Of a stretch of 64,000 nt of DNA, positions 24,395 through 34,984 are shown in pieces. Position 1 is the first letter of the stretch; every line of letters starts with the position of its first letter. A program made the position numbers and the translations under genes. Source of the stretch: Alisma plantago-aquatica (lineage: Eukaryota > Streptophyta > Magnoliopsida > Alismatales > Alismataceae). A model generated the notes under the pieces. It did not search any database, was not told the origin of the DNA, and saw only the letters and a list, made by a program, of their open reading frames with translations. The stretch lies in NCBI GenBank assembly GCA_963693085.1, contig OY856409.1, positions 1,537,727,072 to 1,537,791,071 on the forward strand, written 5' to 3'.

Positions 24395-24434
24395 CACGTG
24401 TCCATGCATGGATGACACGTGTACATGCATGCAT
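24395..24434 (-). promoter_or_regulatory. G-box and RY-motif cluster upstream of the LARD TATA box
   Basis: Two CACGTG G-boxes (24395-24400 and 24416-24421) alternate with two RY-type CATGCATG motifs (24403-24410 and 24424-24434), 56-95 bases upstream of the TATA box. In plants G-box/ABRE plus RY is typical of seed-maturation promoters bound by bZIP and ABI3/FUS3-type factors. The regulatory role here is inference. Confidence 0.5.
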
Positions 24435-25247
24435 CAACATTTATCTTGTCTTGCAAATAGGTTGAGGATCATCTAGAGATGCAAATTCGTCCATTACTTA
24501 TCCCTCTGAATAAAATATATCAACAAAATCACCACTTTATTCACAACTCATCACAACTTTGCTAAGGAAATTGTAACCCAACACAACTCACATGATTGAG
24601 GTGCTTTACACGACATGGGATTTTCCAAGAGTCCAAAAAATTATATGAGACACCTCCTTGGGATCCTTGGCTGATAGTCACTCATATATAAGCTTTTCAA
24701 CTTCATACAACTCAAGTTAAGCTTTCATATTCAACCATTTTCTTGGTCATTACATCACCAAGATTACCATCATTCATAATTGATTCAAACATGGTGTCTC
24801 ATTCATTATCTCTCCTTTAATGATACTAGGAGGTAGTAGGGACACTCTAGAGGTGGTAATTTGTATATCAACCCCACATTTTGGGTAATTTACAATTTGT
24901 ACCAAAATTGGTACACAAGGTACCATCATTATCCAAACAAGTTCAAACTTGGAATTTAGGCTTTCCACAAGCCACCACCTTGCATAATTCTCTCTCTTAT
25001 GATTCTAAAACATATCAGGCACGTTCAACATGTGACATATTGCAATATAATCCCTTAACTTAGGTAAATTGCACTTTGGTCCAAAATAAAGGAACATTGC
25101 TCAAACAACATTCAATCAGGACCAAACTTGAAACATAAGTGTGTCACATGATAACAAAACACCTTAGAGGATTGTATTAAAGTTCTAAGCAACTTTATTA
25201 GCCAAAACAAACAGGGTTACCTCATAACCCAGGTTAGGGTTGTAATA

Positions 25248-25252
25248 GAAGG
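25248..25252. repeat. LARD target-site duplication, right copy
   Basis: GAAGG, identical to 11568-11572. Confidence 0.85.
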
Positions 25253-26285
25253 AGTGTGGCTATAGGTTGTAGCTCAGTTTTACTAGTGTCGTGTCCTATA
25301 CCGAGGGTGGCTAGGGCTTTCACTGTTTGACTATAGGTCACAAGATACAGTTGATTGGTATGTCTCTATTGTGTATTAGTGTACTGACCATGAGGTTTGG
25401 TGAGTTTGTGGATCCCATCTCTTCATAGACCTTGTATGGCATCAATTTCAACTTAGTAGTGGTCGGTTGGATTTGGGTGGTACGACTCAAATCCTAAGGG
25501 CATATTGAAATATGTAATCATCCATGTAGTATAATTTCTTAGGATCAAACACAAGAACATTTGTTGAAGCCTTGCCTTACTTTTTTACTTGTTAGTTGGT
25601 AGAAAATATACATGTTCTTCATATTCCTTCTTATTTTATTAATTGTTCTGCTACTCAGTGTTAAGGTCCCAATATTGCTTAAATTGCATCATCTATAAGA
25701 TACATATCATTTAGCTAAAGCTACTCATCCTACTTAGTATTGTATCTACCTACTTTAGTTTTTTTATGCTATAATATTGTTGGTGGAGAATTATATCTCC
25801 CGCTGATATCTTGATCTCACCATGTGGGTTTCTCCACATCTTATAGGTGGTTGTGCATGATGAGGTGGTGATCGTCTAGTTGAGTCTAAGTAACAGCCAG
25901 AGTAGTAGTTGAGAAGGTTGTAAGGGTTTCTATTCTTTTAGTGTAGAGTCCTAGAGTCATCCTTGTACACTCATGTCTTAGGGGTGTTTTTTGATGTGTT
26001 TGTATTGATGTTATCATCATGCGTTTTCTGGCATGAGTGCCTTTTGTTGTATAATTATGATAGATGTACATGTATATATAAATGGTATAGATATGATGTG
26101 TAATAGATCGATGCATTGACGTACAAGTGTTCTGTAAAGCACTTACATGTGAAACCTTTAAGCTTGTGTGCTTCTATGAAATCCGTTTTACTTTTTGTGT
26201 TTTTCAGTAATCTGCTTGTTGTTAGTGTTGATGTCGCACTTGGTTTTGAGTAATCCTTCTTTGTGTGGCAGAGTGTCACAACCAA
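25253..26285. other. Older LTR-like sequence, right of the LARD
   Basis: Continues the sequence of 11092-11567. It ends in 'agagtgtcacaa' near 26272-26283, a phrase also found in the giant LTRs at 54250 and 59910 ('gagtgtcacaaata'), which suggests distant kinship with gypsy LTRs. No ORF is supported. Confidence 0.4.
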
Positions 26286-26420
26286 CATATGATTATTTAC
26301 AACTAGTGTAGTGTCGAGTTTCCCAACATCTCTCTAGTGTTTAAAAACAAAGAAGCATGTGACATTCTAAAGGTGTCTATACGCCTCCAGCGCGCCATCT
26401 AGAAGATAAGAACGTGTCAT

Positions 26421-26576
26421 ATCTCTTGCTGGAAAAACTTCACGATCAATACCAAGGTTCCACAAGAACAGGAAGGGTCAGGGGATTGTGCTTTCATCAT
26501 ACTACATCTGATTGAAGTAGTTAATAAAGGCATCCCCTTTAAAGATCTATTTCATGAAGAACTGCATGGAATTTGA
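26421..26576 (+). pseudogene. Ulp1/C48 cysteine protease C-terminal fragment (copy 1)
   Basis: A 51-codon open stretch ends with VPQEQEGSGDCAFIILHLIE, matching the Gln...Asp-Cys catalytic block of Ulp1/SENP-type deSUMOylating proteases (usually DCG; here Asp-Cys-Ala). The His-containing half is not visible upstream. Such protease domains are often carried by plant MULE and CACTA transposons, so this is more likely a transposon passenger than a host gene. Confidence 0.5.
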
Positions 26577-27050
26577 GGTATATATGTGATGGTTGTCATC
26601 TATGATCATTTTTTTTTCAATGAACCAATAATACCTCATGATGTAGTGCCTCATAGACTCCATACGATGGGTGACACTACATGAGAAGCATCCATGGCGT
26701 GAGGAACTATGAGACCTATGGAAGGACCCTTCTAAACCTGAGTAGGCATCAAAATGGAAGGTAGCGTGGCAAGCAGAGGAACAAGCTCAAGACAAGGGTA
26801 AACCCGAAGAGTAATAAAATAAAAAATATGTAACCCAGACCCAAAAAATCATAGTGACACCAGATCCCACAACCATTCCAAAATCAATTACATAATAAGA
26901 AACAACAATGCAGGGGGAGGGAGAGATAGAAGAAGAAGAATTGCAAGAAGCATGAATTGATGGGCCAGCTAGAACAATAGAAGTCAACTTCCCGGACTTC
27001 AACAAATGGTCATGTGAAAACACCTCTATTTCGAGTCGCTCCAAATAATA

Positions 27051-27674
27051 ATGGATAAATTTGAATCAGATGATCATCTGGGTGAAGTAGGCTTTGAAAG
27101 AGAAGGCATATGCATTTTACATGATGATATTTGCAAGACACTAGGACAAAATGGTTACATGATCGTGAGTGTAATGACGGCCTATCAATTTCGACTTGGA
27201 GACAGTATGCCTAACACTCACATCGCTTACTACATGCTAGTGGAGGATATTATGAAGAATAAAGACTCTGGCAAGAAGAAGTGACTGCCGCAACATCAAC
27301 AAAGTTTGATGTTATAGTTCATCTTTTTGCCACTCCTTCACAACAATCATTGAACACTCATTGCCATAAACATCAAGGAAATGACTGTAGTCCTCTACAA
27401 ACACTCTAATGTGGTATTCTCCTTGAAGAAGTATACTAATACAACAACACTAAAGAGTGTCACAGAAGAGAAAGAGCAAGCTTGTGCAGAATTGATAATT
27501 GCAATGATAGAACATGGTGGAGGATGGAAATACAAACTAGCTAAGATCTTCAACAAACCACAATTCTACCACAGAAGCCCTCAACAGATCCAACAATCCA
27601 ACAATTGTGGTTTCCACTGCCTTTGATGGACGTCAACTTTGGAAGAATGGGGAGTGAAGGTCGAGAGTATGTAG
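27051..27674 (+). pseudogene. Ulp1/C48-like protease remnant (copy 2)
   Basis: The first block, 27051-27284 (77 codons), resembles the region before the catalytic His. After a frameshift near 27370 the text INIKEMTVVLYKHSN appears, where Ulp1 proteins have the strand following the catalytic His-Trp. The C-terminal block ends SPQQIQQSNNCGFHC near 27590, the Gln...Asp-Cys-Gly block with Asp changed to Asn. A stop follows four codons after the Cys, but the frame continues for 15 more residues. It is clearly inactive, and is a second, diverged copy about 1 kb from the first. Confidence 0.5.
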
Positions 27675-29052
27675 TAGGAGTGGTACCAGGAGCTTTAAGT
27701 TTCTATTTTGACATGTTGCTGGTCCAGATGGGAAACAAAAGAACCTTGAAATGAAGAGTAAACCTCTCCCATTTATTTCCAACCTCTATCTTTGACACTT
27801 TGTGACAAAGTGTATGAAACATTTGGGAATTATAAATGACTGTGATAGGTACTTTTGTCATACCCTCTTCTCATTTAAATGTGTCTATCTGATTTTGTAA
27901 CCTCCTTATTTTGTGTATCTCCTTATTTTGCAGTATTGCAAATTTTGATATAATTTTGACCTTGAAAATACACCCCTTGAGAGGGAAATGTTGACAAATC
28001 TTAAATTTTCTGAACAATTAGAATCAAATACATTAGGCAAAAGTTTGGATCCAATTTTCATAGATACAGGCATAACTCCCATTCTTAGAGTTACTTATCT
28101 TCATGCTAATATTTAGCATAATTATTTCAAGAATAATGTATTCATGCTATTTAATTCACCTAAAGTTCAAGTATGATAATGTTTAATCGTAATCCTTACC
28201 TCAAGATAATATAAAATGGACAAGGATGCTTGTCCTTCCAAAGTGAATCTTGAGGTAAGGAGAACTCTATTTAAAATGCTCATGATTGATCTCCTACACT
28301 CAAGTACATGTAGGAAAGCACACAATTTGGCAAGGAGGAAAGAACTACCCTTCTAGTGTAAAAATCGTCGTTTTGGGATCAAAAGAGACTTGGCAGCCCA
28401 AATCTCACCTAAATCCTATCATCCCCAAGCCCGTGAGTAAGATAAAAGCTGAGAGGAATAAAATCATGAGAATTGTGCCTAGTAAGATGCCAAAAGTCTC
28501 CACCCAGCCAGTGTATTACTACACTCAAGAATGCAAATATGTAGTGCCCAATAGTGGAGACTGGAAGCCAAACTTTTATACACCTACTTTTTGAATCTCA
28601 CACAACCACTTGACATTACACCATGACCCTTTTTGGTAACACTGTCATTACAATAGTAAACATGTTTGAGCAAACTTGAGAAAGGCATGATACACTACAA
28701 CACTAGCCTATCCCAAAATAATTGCTAGGATTCCTAAAAAAATATAGTTGGGTGTGAAATCTACCTCAGTGAGAACCTTGCACAAGTACATCCTGGAAAC
28801 AGAGCATGTGGGTATCACGATGGAGAAATCCTTTATTAGAAGGTCATGTCGCACAATATCAGTATCACAATTCTAGATATAAGAGAGAGAGTTCTGGGTT
28901 TGGCAATGCCAAGTCATGATACATATGTCCCAACTTAAGGATGAGGTTATGACATTCTTCACAATCACAAAAAAATAATTCAATAAGGCCCTCTGAAGGT
29001 GTTCGATGCTTTAATTCTACTTGTTAGTCCAAGGACATGATAGACTCTAATT
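27675..29052. other. Non-coding stretch before the plus-strand LTR
   Basis: It holds one 102-codon frame (28286-28594, plus) with no recognised domain and biased Lys/Pro/Val content; I would not call it a gene. The rest is AT-rich. If the LTR at 29063 is a 3' LTR, this is the 3' interior of its element. Confidence 0.3.
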
Positions 29053-29062
29053 TTGGGGGAGC
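29053..29062 (+). other. Polypurine tract
   Basis: 'ttttgggggagc' directly precedes TGATAATCTCC. It is the usual arrangement at the start of a 3' LTR. Confidence 0.55.
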
Positions 29063-30720
29063 TGATAATCTCCAATTTTTTGGATATTTGAGTGCGTGTT
29101 TTATCTTCATATTGTCATCTAGGTGTTGTTTTACTTAGATCAATCTAATTGTTTTGACAAGTTTTCATGTAATCACTTGATATTATTCACTCTTCCTCAA
29201 TCTACACAAAGTACTACCAGAAGTTGACTTTAATCTAGATGATCGCAAATAACATCACTCTTAAGCGTTCGTCAATCCTAAGGCAAGCTATTACCAGGAC
29301 AGTACCTTAGTGGTTGATGGTCCCCAAAAGCACAATGATCACTGATATTCATACATCTTGGTGACTGATGGGAGTTGTGTCACCTCAATGGTTGATGGCC
29401 TTTGTATCCCTATGATCGTAAGAAAAGTCTACCTCAATGACCGATTGGCCTACCTCTTCAGCGGTCATCTACATTAGCCACCTTCAACGACTACTGACCA
29501 AGAGACCAATACATCTCAACGATAGGTGAGCTCACAGTCTCAGCAAAATGATGAAGACTCATTAGTTTAGCGACTGAGTAACCCACATAATACCAACAAC
29601 TGTTGATATTAAAGTCAATTACTTCAGGACCCATGCCTATAAATAGCCACCCACTTCATTCATGAAGGGGGTCATGATGTAAGAGATGATGAAGTGCTAC
29701 CGCATTCTAGAGCCTCCATCCATCAGTCGTTTCACCGGTCCTAGATCTTAGAATATGAAAGTCCATAAGAGAGAGAGAGAGGATCTCCACCATCACTGAC
29801 ACCATCAACCTATTCTTCAAAAGAAGGACCAGTTTCCCTCCACACTTGCTCCAGATCCAGATCTAAATGAGACATGCATCAACCTAGATGATTTGTGGTC
29901 ACAATTGGTGTATCTCCCTTATTCTCCTCTGGATCTGTTCACCCTCCTCCATGAACTTCATCCATTTTGTCATTCTCTCCCATGTCTCACTACATTTGTA
30001 AATTTGTAACGCTGCACATGAACATGAGTGGTTAAACATCTAGCTTGTGTTGGGAGTAGCCACTAATGCTCTCCCAACATGTATATACTTTGAATATATA
30101 TGCTCTTAAGAATGATTATCTCCATACTCTTGGTCTTAAATGCTTCACTTGTATGATTAGCTACCATCTTGTGATGTTTGATTGTTAGTGCCTCGAAAGA
30201 GTAGTACTAATCTCATCTAAGTGTTATGGAGTTGCATGCATGCATGAAAATGTTGCAATGCTTAAGCTAACGGTCATACAATTATATTTGAGATTGTTTG
30301 TTTTCCATCTCGAGAGAGAGAGAGAGAATCTTATAATGTAGATCTAACCAAAGATCCAGAGAGGAGGGAATATACATATATGATGATCTCTTGTAATCTT
30401 ACTAAGGGTATATAACGAGTGTGAGTATTACATGTTGGTGAGAGACCTTACATGGTGAAACCCAATCCATGTTCCCATCCATATTAGTTATATCACTCTT
30501 TGTTTTTATTGTTCTCTTGTTTTAGTTGTTTTTTTCTTTTACTTATTTTGTTTTATTTGATTGGTTGGAGTAACATCATTCCCTAAGGAACACCACACAC
30601 AATCCTACCCCTTTTTTATTGGTATAATGAGACAAGGTTCTACATTCTTAGCACTTTCCACTCCTTTTCCCTGTGGATCGACCCCAACTTTACTACATCG
30701 AACCTCATATATAGTTGTCA
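29063..30720 (+). repeat. Plus-strand gypsy-type LTR without visible partner
   Basis: It starts TGATAATC after a purine tract, has a TATA box at 29638-29645, GA microsatellites near 29770 and 30315, and a 'ccctgtggatcgacccc' phrase near 30670 that is common close to the 3' end of Tat/Athila-type LTRs. The right edge (CA at 30720) is a guess. Because a polypurine tract lies on its left, it is probably the 3' LTR of an element whose body lay leftward. No matching 5' LTR was found. Confidence 0.5.
29638..29645 (+). promoter_or_regulatory. LTR TATA box
   Basis: TATAAATA followed by GCCACCC, 575 bases into the LTR. Confidence 0.5.
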
Positions 30721-32229
30721 GGGCCTGAGTGTTGGGTTACAAATTTAAGGGTCTGACTACTCTAGATCCTCTATTTTTGGACTTGTGATTTAGATCGGTC
30801 AGTAAGAAGACACAAGGTTGGAGAAAGAGGAAAGGAAGAAAGAAGTAGATGAAGAGGAAATGGTGACATTGGATGCCTGGATTTTAGTCTCTTGCAACGC
30901 TAGGGTTGCGGAGGTGTGAGGATTTATAGAGCCATGGGCAGCGTGCTTTAGCTGGTAGAATTATTCTATCACCATGACGGTTGGCACATAGATTGGAGAG
31001 AAAAGTGATGTTTAGGGTTTTGGCCAGCTAGGGCAAGAAAGGAGAGGGAAGATATATGGAAGGGAAGAGGAGGAAGTGAAAAATAAGGATAGGAAGGAGA
31101 AGAAACACTGACGATTACCTTGTTTCTAGTTGCTGTTGGCACAGTCGGTGCAAGACTACAACTAGAGGAAATGAGTGACAGAGGAGAATGATGGGAGAAG
31201 AGAAGGAGATGAGATTCTGAGGAAGGAGGGGTTGACGATTTCACAATTCACGACAACAACCATAGAAAATGTACATACGCGCAAGGAGGAAGACAACAAA
31301 GTAACATAGAGTGTTACGTTGGTGATGAAATTAATTGAATAAATTGACCAAAATGATAAGTGAACCCTGAATATATTTAGACTATAATTATAGCCATGTA
31401 GTTAATAGTGAACTGGAATCTGACTCATACAAAAAGTATCAGATTGGATAATTAAGGTGTGGCAAACTCAATCTAAATTACCAGTTTTACTTTTGAAATA
31501 TGTTTAGAATTTTATTTTATGATTTGTAAGTTAAGTACTCAATTAATGAATTGAATAATTTTTACTTAAGATGATACATTATTTTATGATCTTCAACTTC
31601 ATTTCTTCAATTAGTCTTGTAATAATCTTAGGGTGCTAGTTTAGGGTCAAATTTGATTAATTGGTGAGCTTGTATAATCAAATCCCAAATGAAGGCCTCA
31701 TTTATTAATTAATCATTAACATTATATGAAAGGTTGTTTGTTAAAACATTATATTCTATTGGCCTTATTCAATCCATATTTAATTCAACTAGAGAAAGAT
31801 ATATTTATATCAATATAATCAAAGAATGCATAAGAAAGGAGAATGTTAAACTACATGACTAGATTTGGGTATGTTATACATCACCTTGTCAAAGCACCCT
31901 TCAAAGAATATAAGTGTACATGCATATCTTATAATGTACATAAAACACACTCCATGCAAACACAAGCTTTGTATTAGGGGGTGTTATAGACTACTACACA
32001 ATCTCTAATGACCAAAAGGCTTCAGGTGGTGTCCTCTTATATGTAAAAAATCAACATGGAATTCATTTTATAACGACTGTTAGTGAGTGAAGAATTTTCA
32101 AATCTCAATAAGAAACATAATTGGCAACACAAAGAAATTATGATTTAAACATGAATAAGCTTTAAATAAATTTAGAAACTATTATTGTTAATTCCATTTA
32201 TATTGAATATAAGAAGTAAGATAGCATTT
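30721..32229. other. Stretch with no supported gene
   Basis: Purine-rich low-complexity sequence at 30780-31250 produces a minus-strand Ser/Pro-rich chance ORF. The rest is AT-rich with no recognised repeat. Confidence 0.35.
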
Positions 32230-32237
32230 AAGTTGGC
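32230..32237. repeat. Probable 8-bp target duplication, left
   Basis: AAGTTGGC versus AAATAGGC at 34002-34009: six of eight bases match. Confidence 0.4.
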
Positions 32238-34001
32238 CAGGGGCAGATCTAGAAATTTATGATACAGAGGGGTTGGGTTAGTATGAGAACTGACTATATT
32301 GATTGTATATATAGATAGGGAAAATAATACCTACATATATAAAATTTAAAAAAGACCTAACATAATGTCTCATTGCCTCCAACATACAAAATAATATATT
32401 TGTAATATATAAAAATATAAATAAACGACATGATATAATTCACTATGTCTAAGTAGTGCAATTGTTTAGATGTCTAAATTATAAATAATACATTATTTGA
32501 CCATGTCTTTTAAATTAAATAATGAAAAATAATCATTTTCATGGTCTTGATCTGTGCAATGTGTATAATGTTAGTTATACATAAGAATAGTACCAATTAT
32601 ATGGAATATGAGAACAAACTCACTTTTTCAGTGGAGAACAAGTACCAAAATATAATATGACATACTTCAATAGATAGTGTCATACGGGAAGACCCAAAAA
32701 TATTTTGTAACAATAAAATATTATAATTCAAAGGATATAAGTATATTGTACTAGGTAATGACAATTTAATTTAAGATTTTGGCACAATGATTAGTATGAA
32801 GGTAACTTCTTAAAGAAAGCAGAAGGTAACTATTTTATGTGATTGTATAAACAACAAATGATGTAGAAGAAAAGTTGAGGAACAAAATGTGACTCATGCA
32901 TGTATGTCTTTATTTGTTAAAATTATAGTTGGAAAAGATAGGATATGAAAGTAACAATAATATATTTTTGTTGACTTCCATTTTACATGTATGTCTTTAT
33001 TTGTTAAATTATAGTTGGAAAAGATAGGATATGAAAGTAACAACAATATATTTTTGTTGACTTCCATTTTACATGTTGTCCTTCTTTTTCTCTCTCCATT
33101 TTGGTTAAAATTATATCTACAAGATAGATTTCCCTACCTTCTCTTCTCCTTCTTACCCACATTTCACATGTTTATTCGTACTCTTTTATACCTTATATCA
33201 AAGATAAAATTTATCTGATATAATCTTTTTTATAGATAGAATTATTATCAATGTCTTTTAAGTTCTTATGAAGTTTTATAAAGTTGTAATATTTAAATGT
33301 TATGTAACTACGAGTTTGTGAAAATAACATGTAACAAGAAAATATAGGTTGGATTTATTGATATATAGTATCATAAATCTTTTTTTTTATTTGAGAGTGA
33401 TCGACTAGGTAGTTGTACGCGTATGGTTATCATATTTTCAATAGTGTATAACTTTAACATAGTGGGCATTCACAAATTATATTTAATAATGTTCTTCAAC
33501 TACCAAGTCAATAGCATTACATCAAATTCTAATTAATATGTCAATATTATATCATATCTTTTTATAAACTTCATATTATATAACTACATATAAAGGGTAA
33601 ATGACACCCTAATCCTAAACTCCAGTTTCAAACACGAGAGATGATATGCATAATTCCTTACATGATTGATATAAAACTATTAATTAAAATTAAATAAGAA
33701 GGGAACCAAAAATATATTGGCGTAACCCTTCACTCACTCAAAATAGTTATTGACGATATACATATTAGCAATCTAAATTTTATTTGATCCTAAAATATAT
33801 TGAGTTTTAACCGCTATGTAGTTTCCACAAAGAAGGGTGAAAGAATTGTTTGAAATAATAAAATTAAAAGTTACATTTTAAGTTGTATAATATAATAATT
33901 TTATATAATTTTATTCTGTACATGACATCATACTAATAATAAAAATATTTTTTAAAGAGGTGACTTTAACCTGAACAGCCTCTCATGTGGCTCCGCCCCT
34001 C
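32238..34001. mobile_element. hAT-like non-autonomous transposon, 1.76 kb
   Basis: The left end reads CAGGGGCAGATC. The right end, inverted, reads GAGGGGCGGAGC: nine of twelve terminal bases agree. CAGGGGC-type ends and 8-bp duplications are typical of the hAT superfamily, and the imperfect 8-bp flanks fit. The interior is AT-rich, codes for no transposase, and contains an 87-bp tandem duplication. Confidence 0.5.
32899..33071. repeat. Tandem duplication, two 87-bp units
   Basis: The unit starts 'catgtatgtctttatttgtt' and ends 'gacttccattttacatgt'. The two copies (32899-32985 and 32986-33071) differ by one A deletion and one T/C change, so the duplication is recent. Confidence 0.9.
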
Positions 34002-34009
34002 AAATAGGC

Positions 34010-34984
34010 GAAACACTAAAGTCAATAAAATTTTCAGTTAGCAAACATATTATTCGTTCAACATTTTTCATGAATCATCTTGATGTTAGTCAAATAGAAG
34101 TTGACATTCATGAAACTCATGTCAATGGCCCACCTTCATAGCCTTGGGGATAACCGACCACCCTAAAACATAATGGGAAAAAAGTGAAAAACATGGCAGT
34201 GTGATATCCTATGGCTCGAGAAGACTACGTCACTGAATTGGGTGTTAGTGAGGTTCACACTAAGGTAGTGGAGGTTGGCGGGCATTAGATTCGCCTCGAT
34301 TTTGGTTTGAACTCATGATTTCTCCTCCGTTCATAGTAATTGGTGAGTCAGTCCGTCCTTTATACTGGGATAGTTTTGGTCTTGCACCCCTGCCCCCTTC
34401 TATGTAGTTGTTAACTTTTCTTATTACCAAGCGTTGTCTATTTCTCAAAGGCTTGTTACCGACCTTGTTCTAATATTGTAGCTTGTGGTTTGCTGTTGCT
34501 ACTCCGACTTGGTTGGAGATTGCACCCTTGAATGACAGCTCATAGTTCTGTCTCCTGAGTATATTTGCAGGGTTTGGCAACACGATTGGTGAGCCAACAC
34601 TCTGATACAGTGAAATGATAACCGTAAAAATTTTATCCGGTGAGAAAAAACTACCGTTGAACGCTACTGAACACTAAAAATGATATAAATTCAAAGCAGT
34701 GTGTGATCTTGCGTTTGGTAACAACGATTACGAGTGATTGTAGCATACCCGACCTTGCTTCATCGTTGCCCGGGCAATCATACCACTTTTACCAAACCGA
34801 GCAGACTCGTGTGGATGTTATAGTATGTGACTCCCACATTGGGGCAGAATGGTATGGTGACGTTCAAAAAATAGCTAAAAAATACTAATTAGGAATGAGA
34901 CAGGGTATTGTTGTTTTCTGCATCTATGTGCTTAATAACCTTCAATGGAATACTATTTGTCAAAATAAAGTAAAAAAACCCCAC
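34010..34984. other. Stretch with no supported gene
   Basis: Mixed sequence with somewhat higher GC at 34200-34870, possibly the remnant of another repeat. The frame at 34703-34888 is short and has no domain. Confidence 0.3.

Larger units (their letters stand above)
11573..25247 (-). mobile_element. LARD (large retrotransposon derivative), 13.7 kb
   Basis: Two collinear 5.1-kb repeats flank a 3.4-kb non-coding interior, and GAAGG duplications sit at both outer ends. The reverse-strand primer site at 20141-20152 shows that the element lies on the minus strand. The size plan (LTRs near 5 kb, interior of about 2.6 kb before Cassandra inserted, no gag or pol) matches the LARD class first described in cereals. 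It encodes no enzyme and must be moved by an autonomous gypsy relative. The bases beside the 3' LTR (16733-16760, minus GGGATTTCAGGGACG) recall the end of gypsy pol, which suggests the parent was Ty3/gypsy. Confidence 0.85.
20157..25247 (-). repeat. 5' LTR of the LARD (right copy)
   Basis: 5,091 bp, collinear with 11573-16732. The outer end is mutated (TAATA where the other copy has TTACA). In the element's direction this copy carries the active-side promoter, with a TATA box at 24331-24339. Confidence 0.9.

Noticed and set aside
11573..25247. Segmental duplication of host DNA
   Set aside because: Termini are TG...CA-like, a primer site adjoins the inner edge of the 5' LTR and 5-bp target duplications flank the whole, all of which indicate an LTR element.
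30969..31244. Ser/Pro-rich minus-strand ORF as a gene
   Set aside because: Produced by a purine-rich low-complexity tract; no conserved motif or context.
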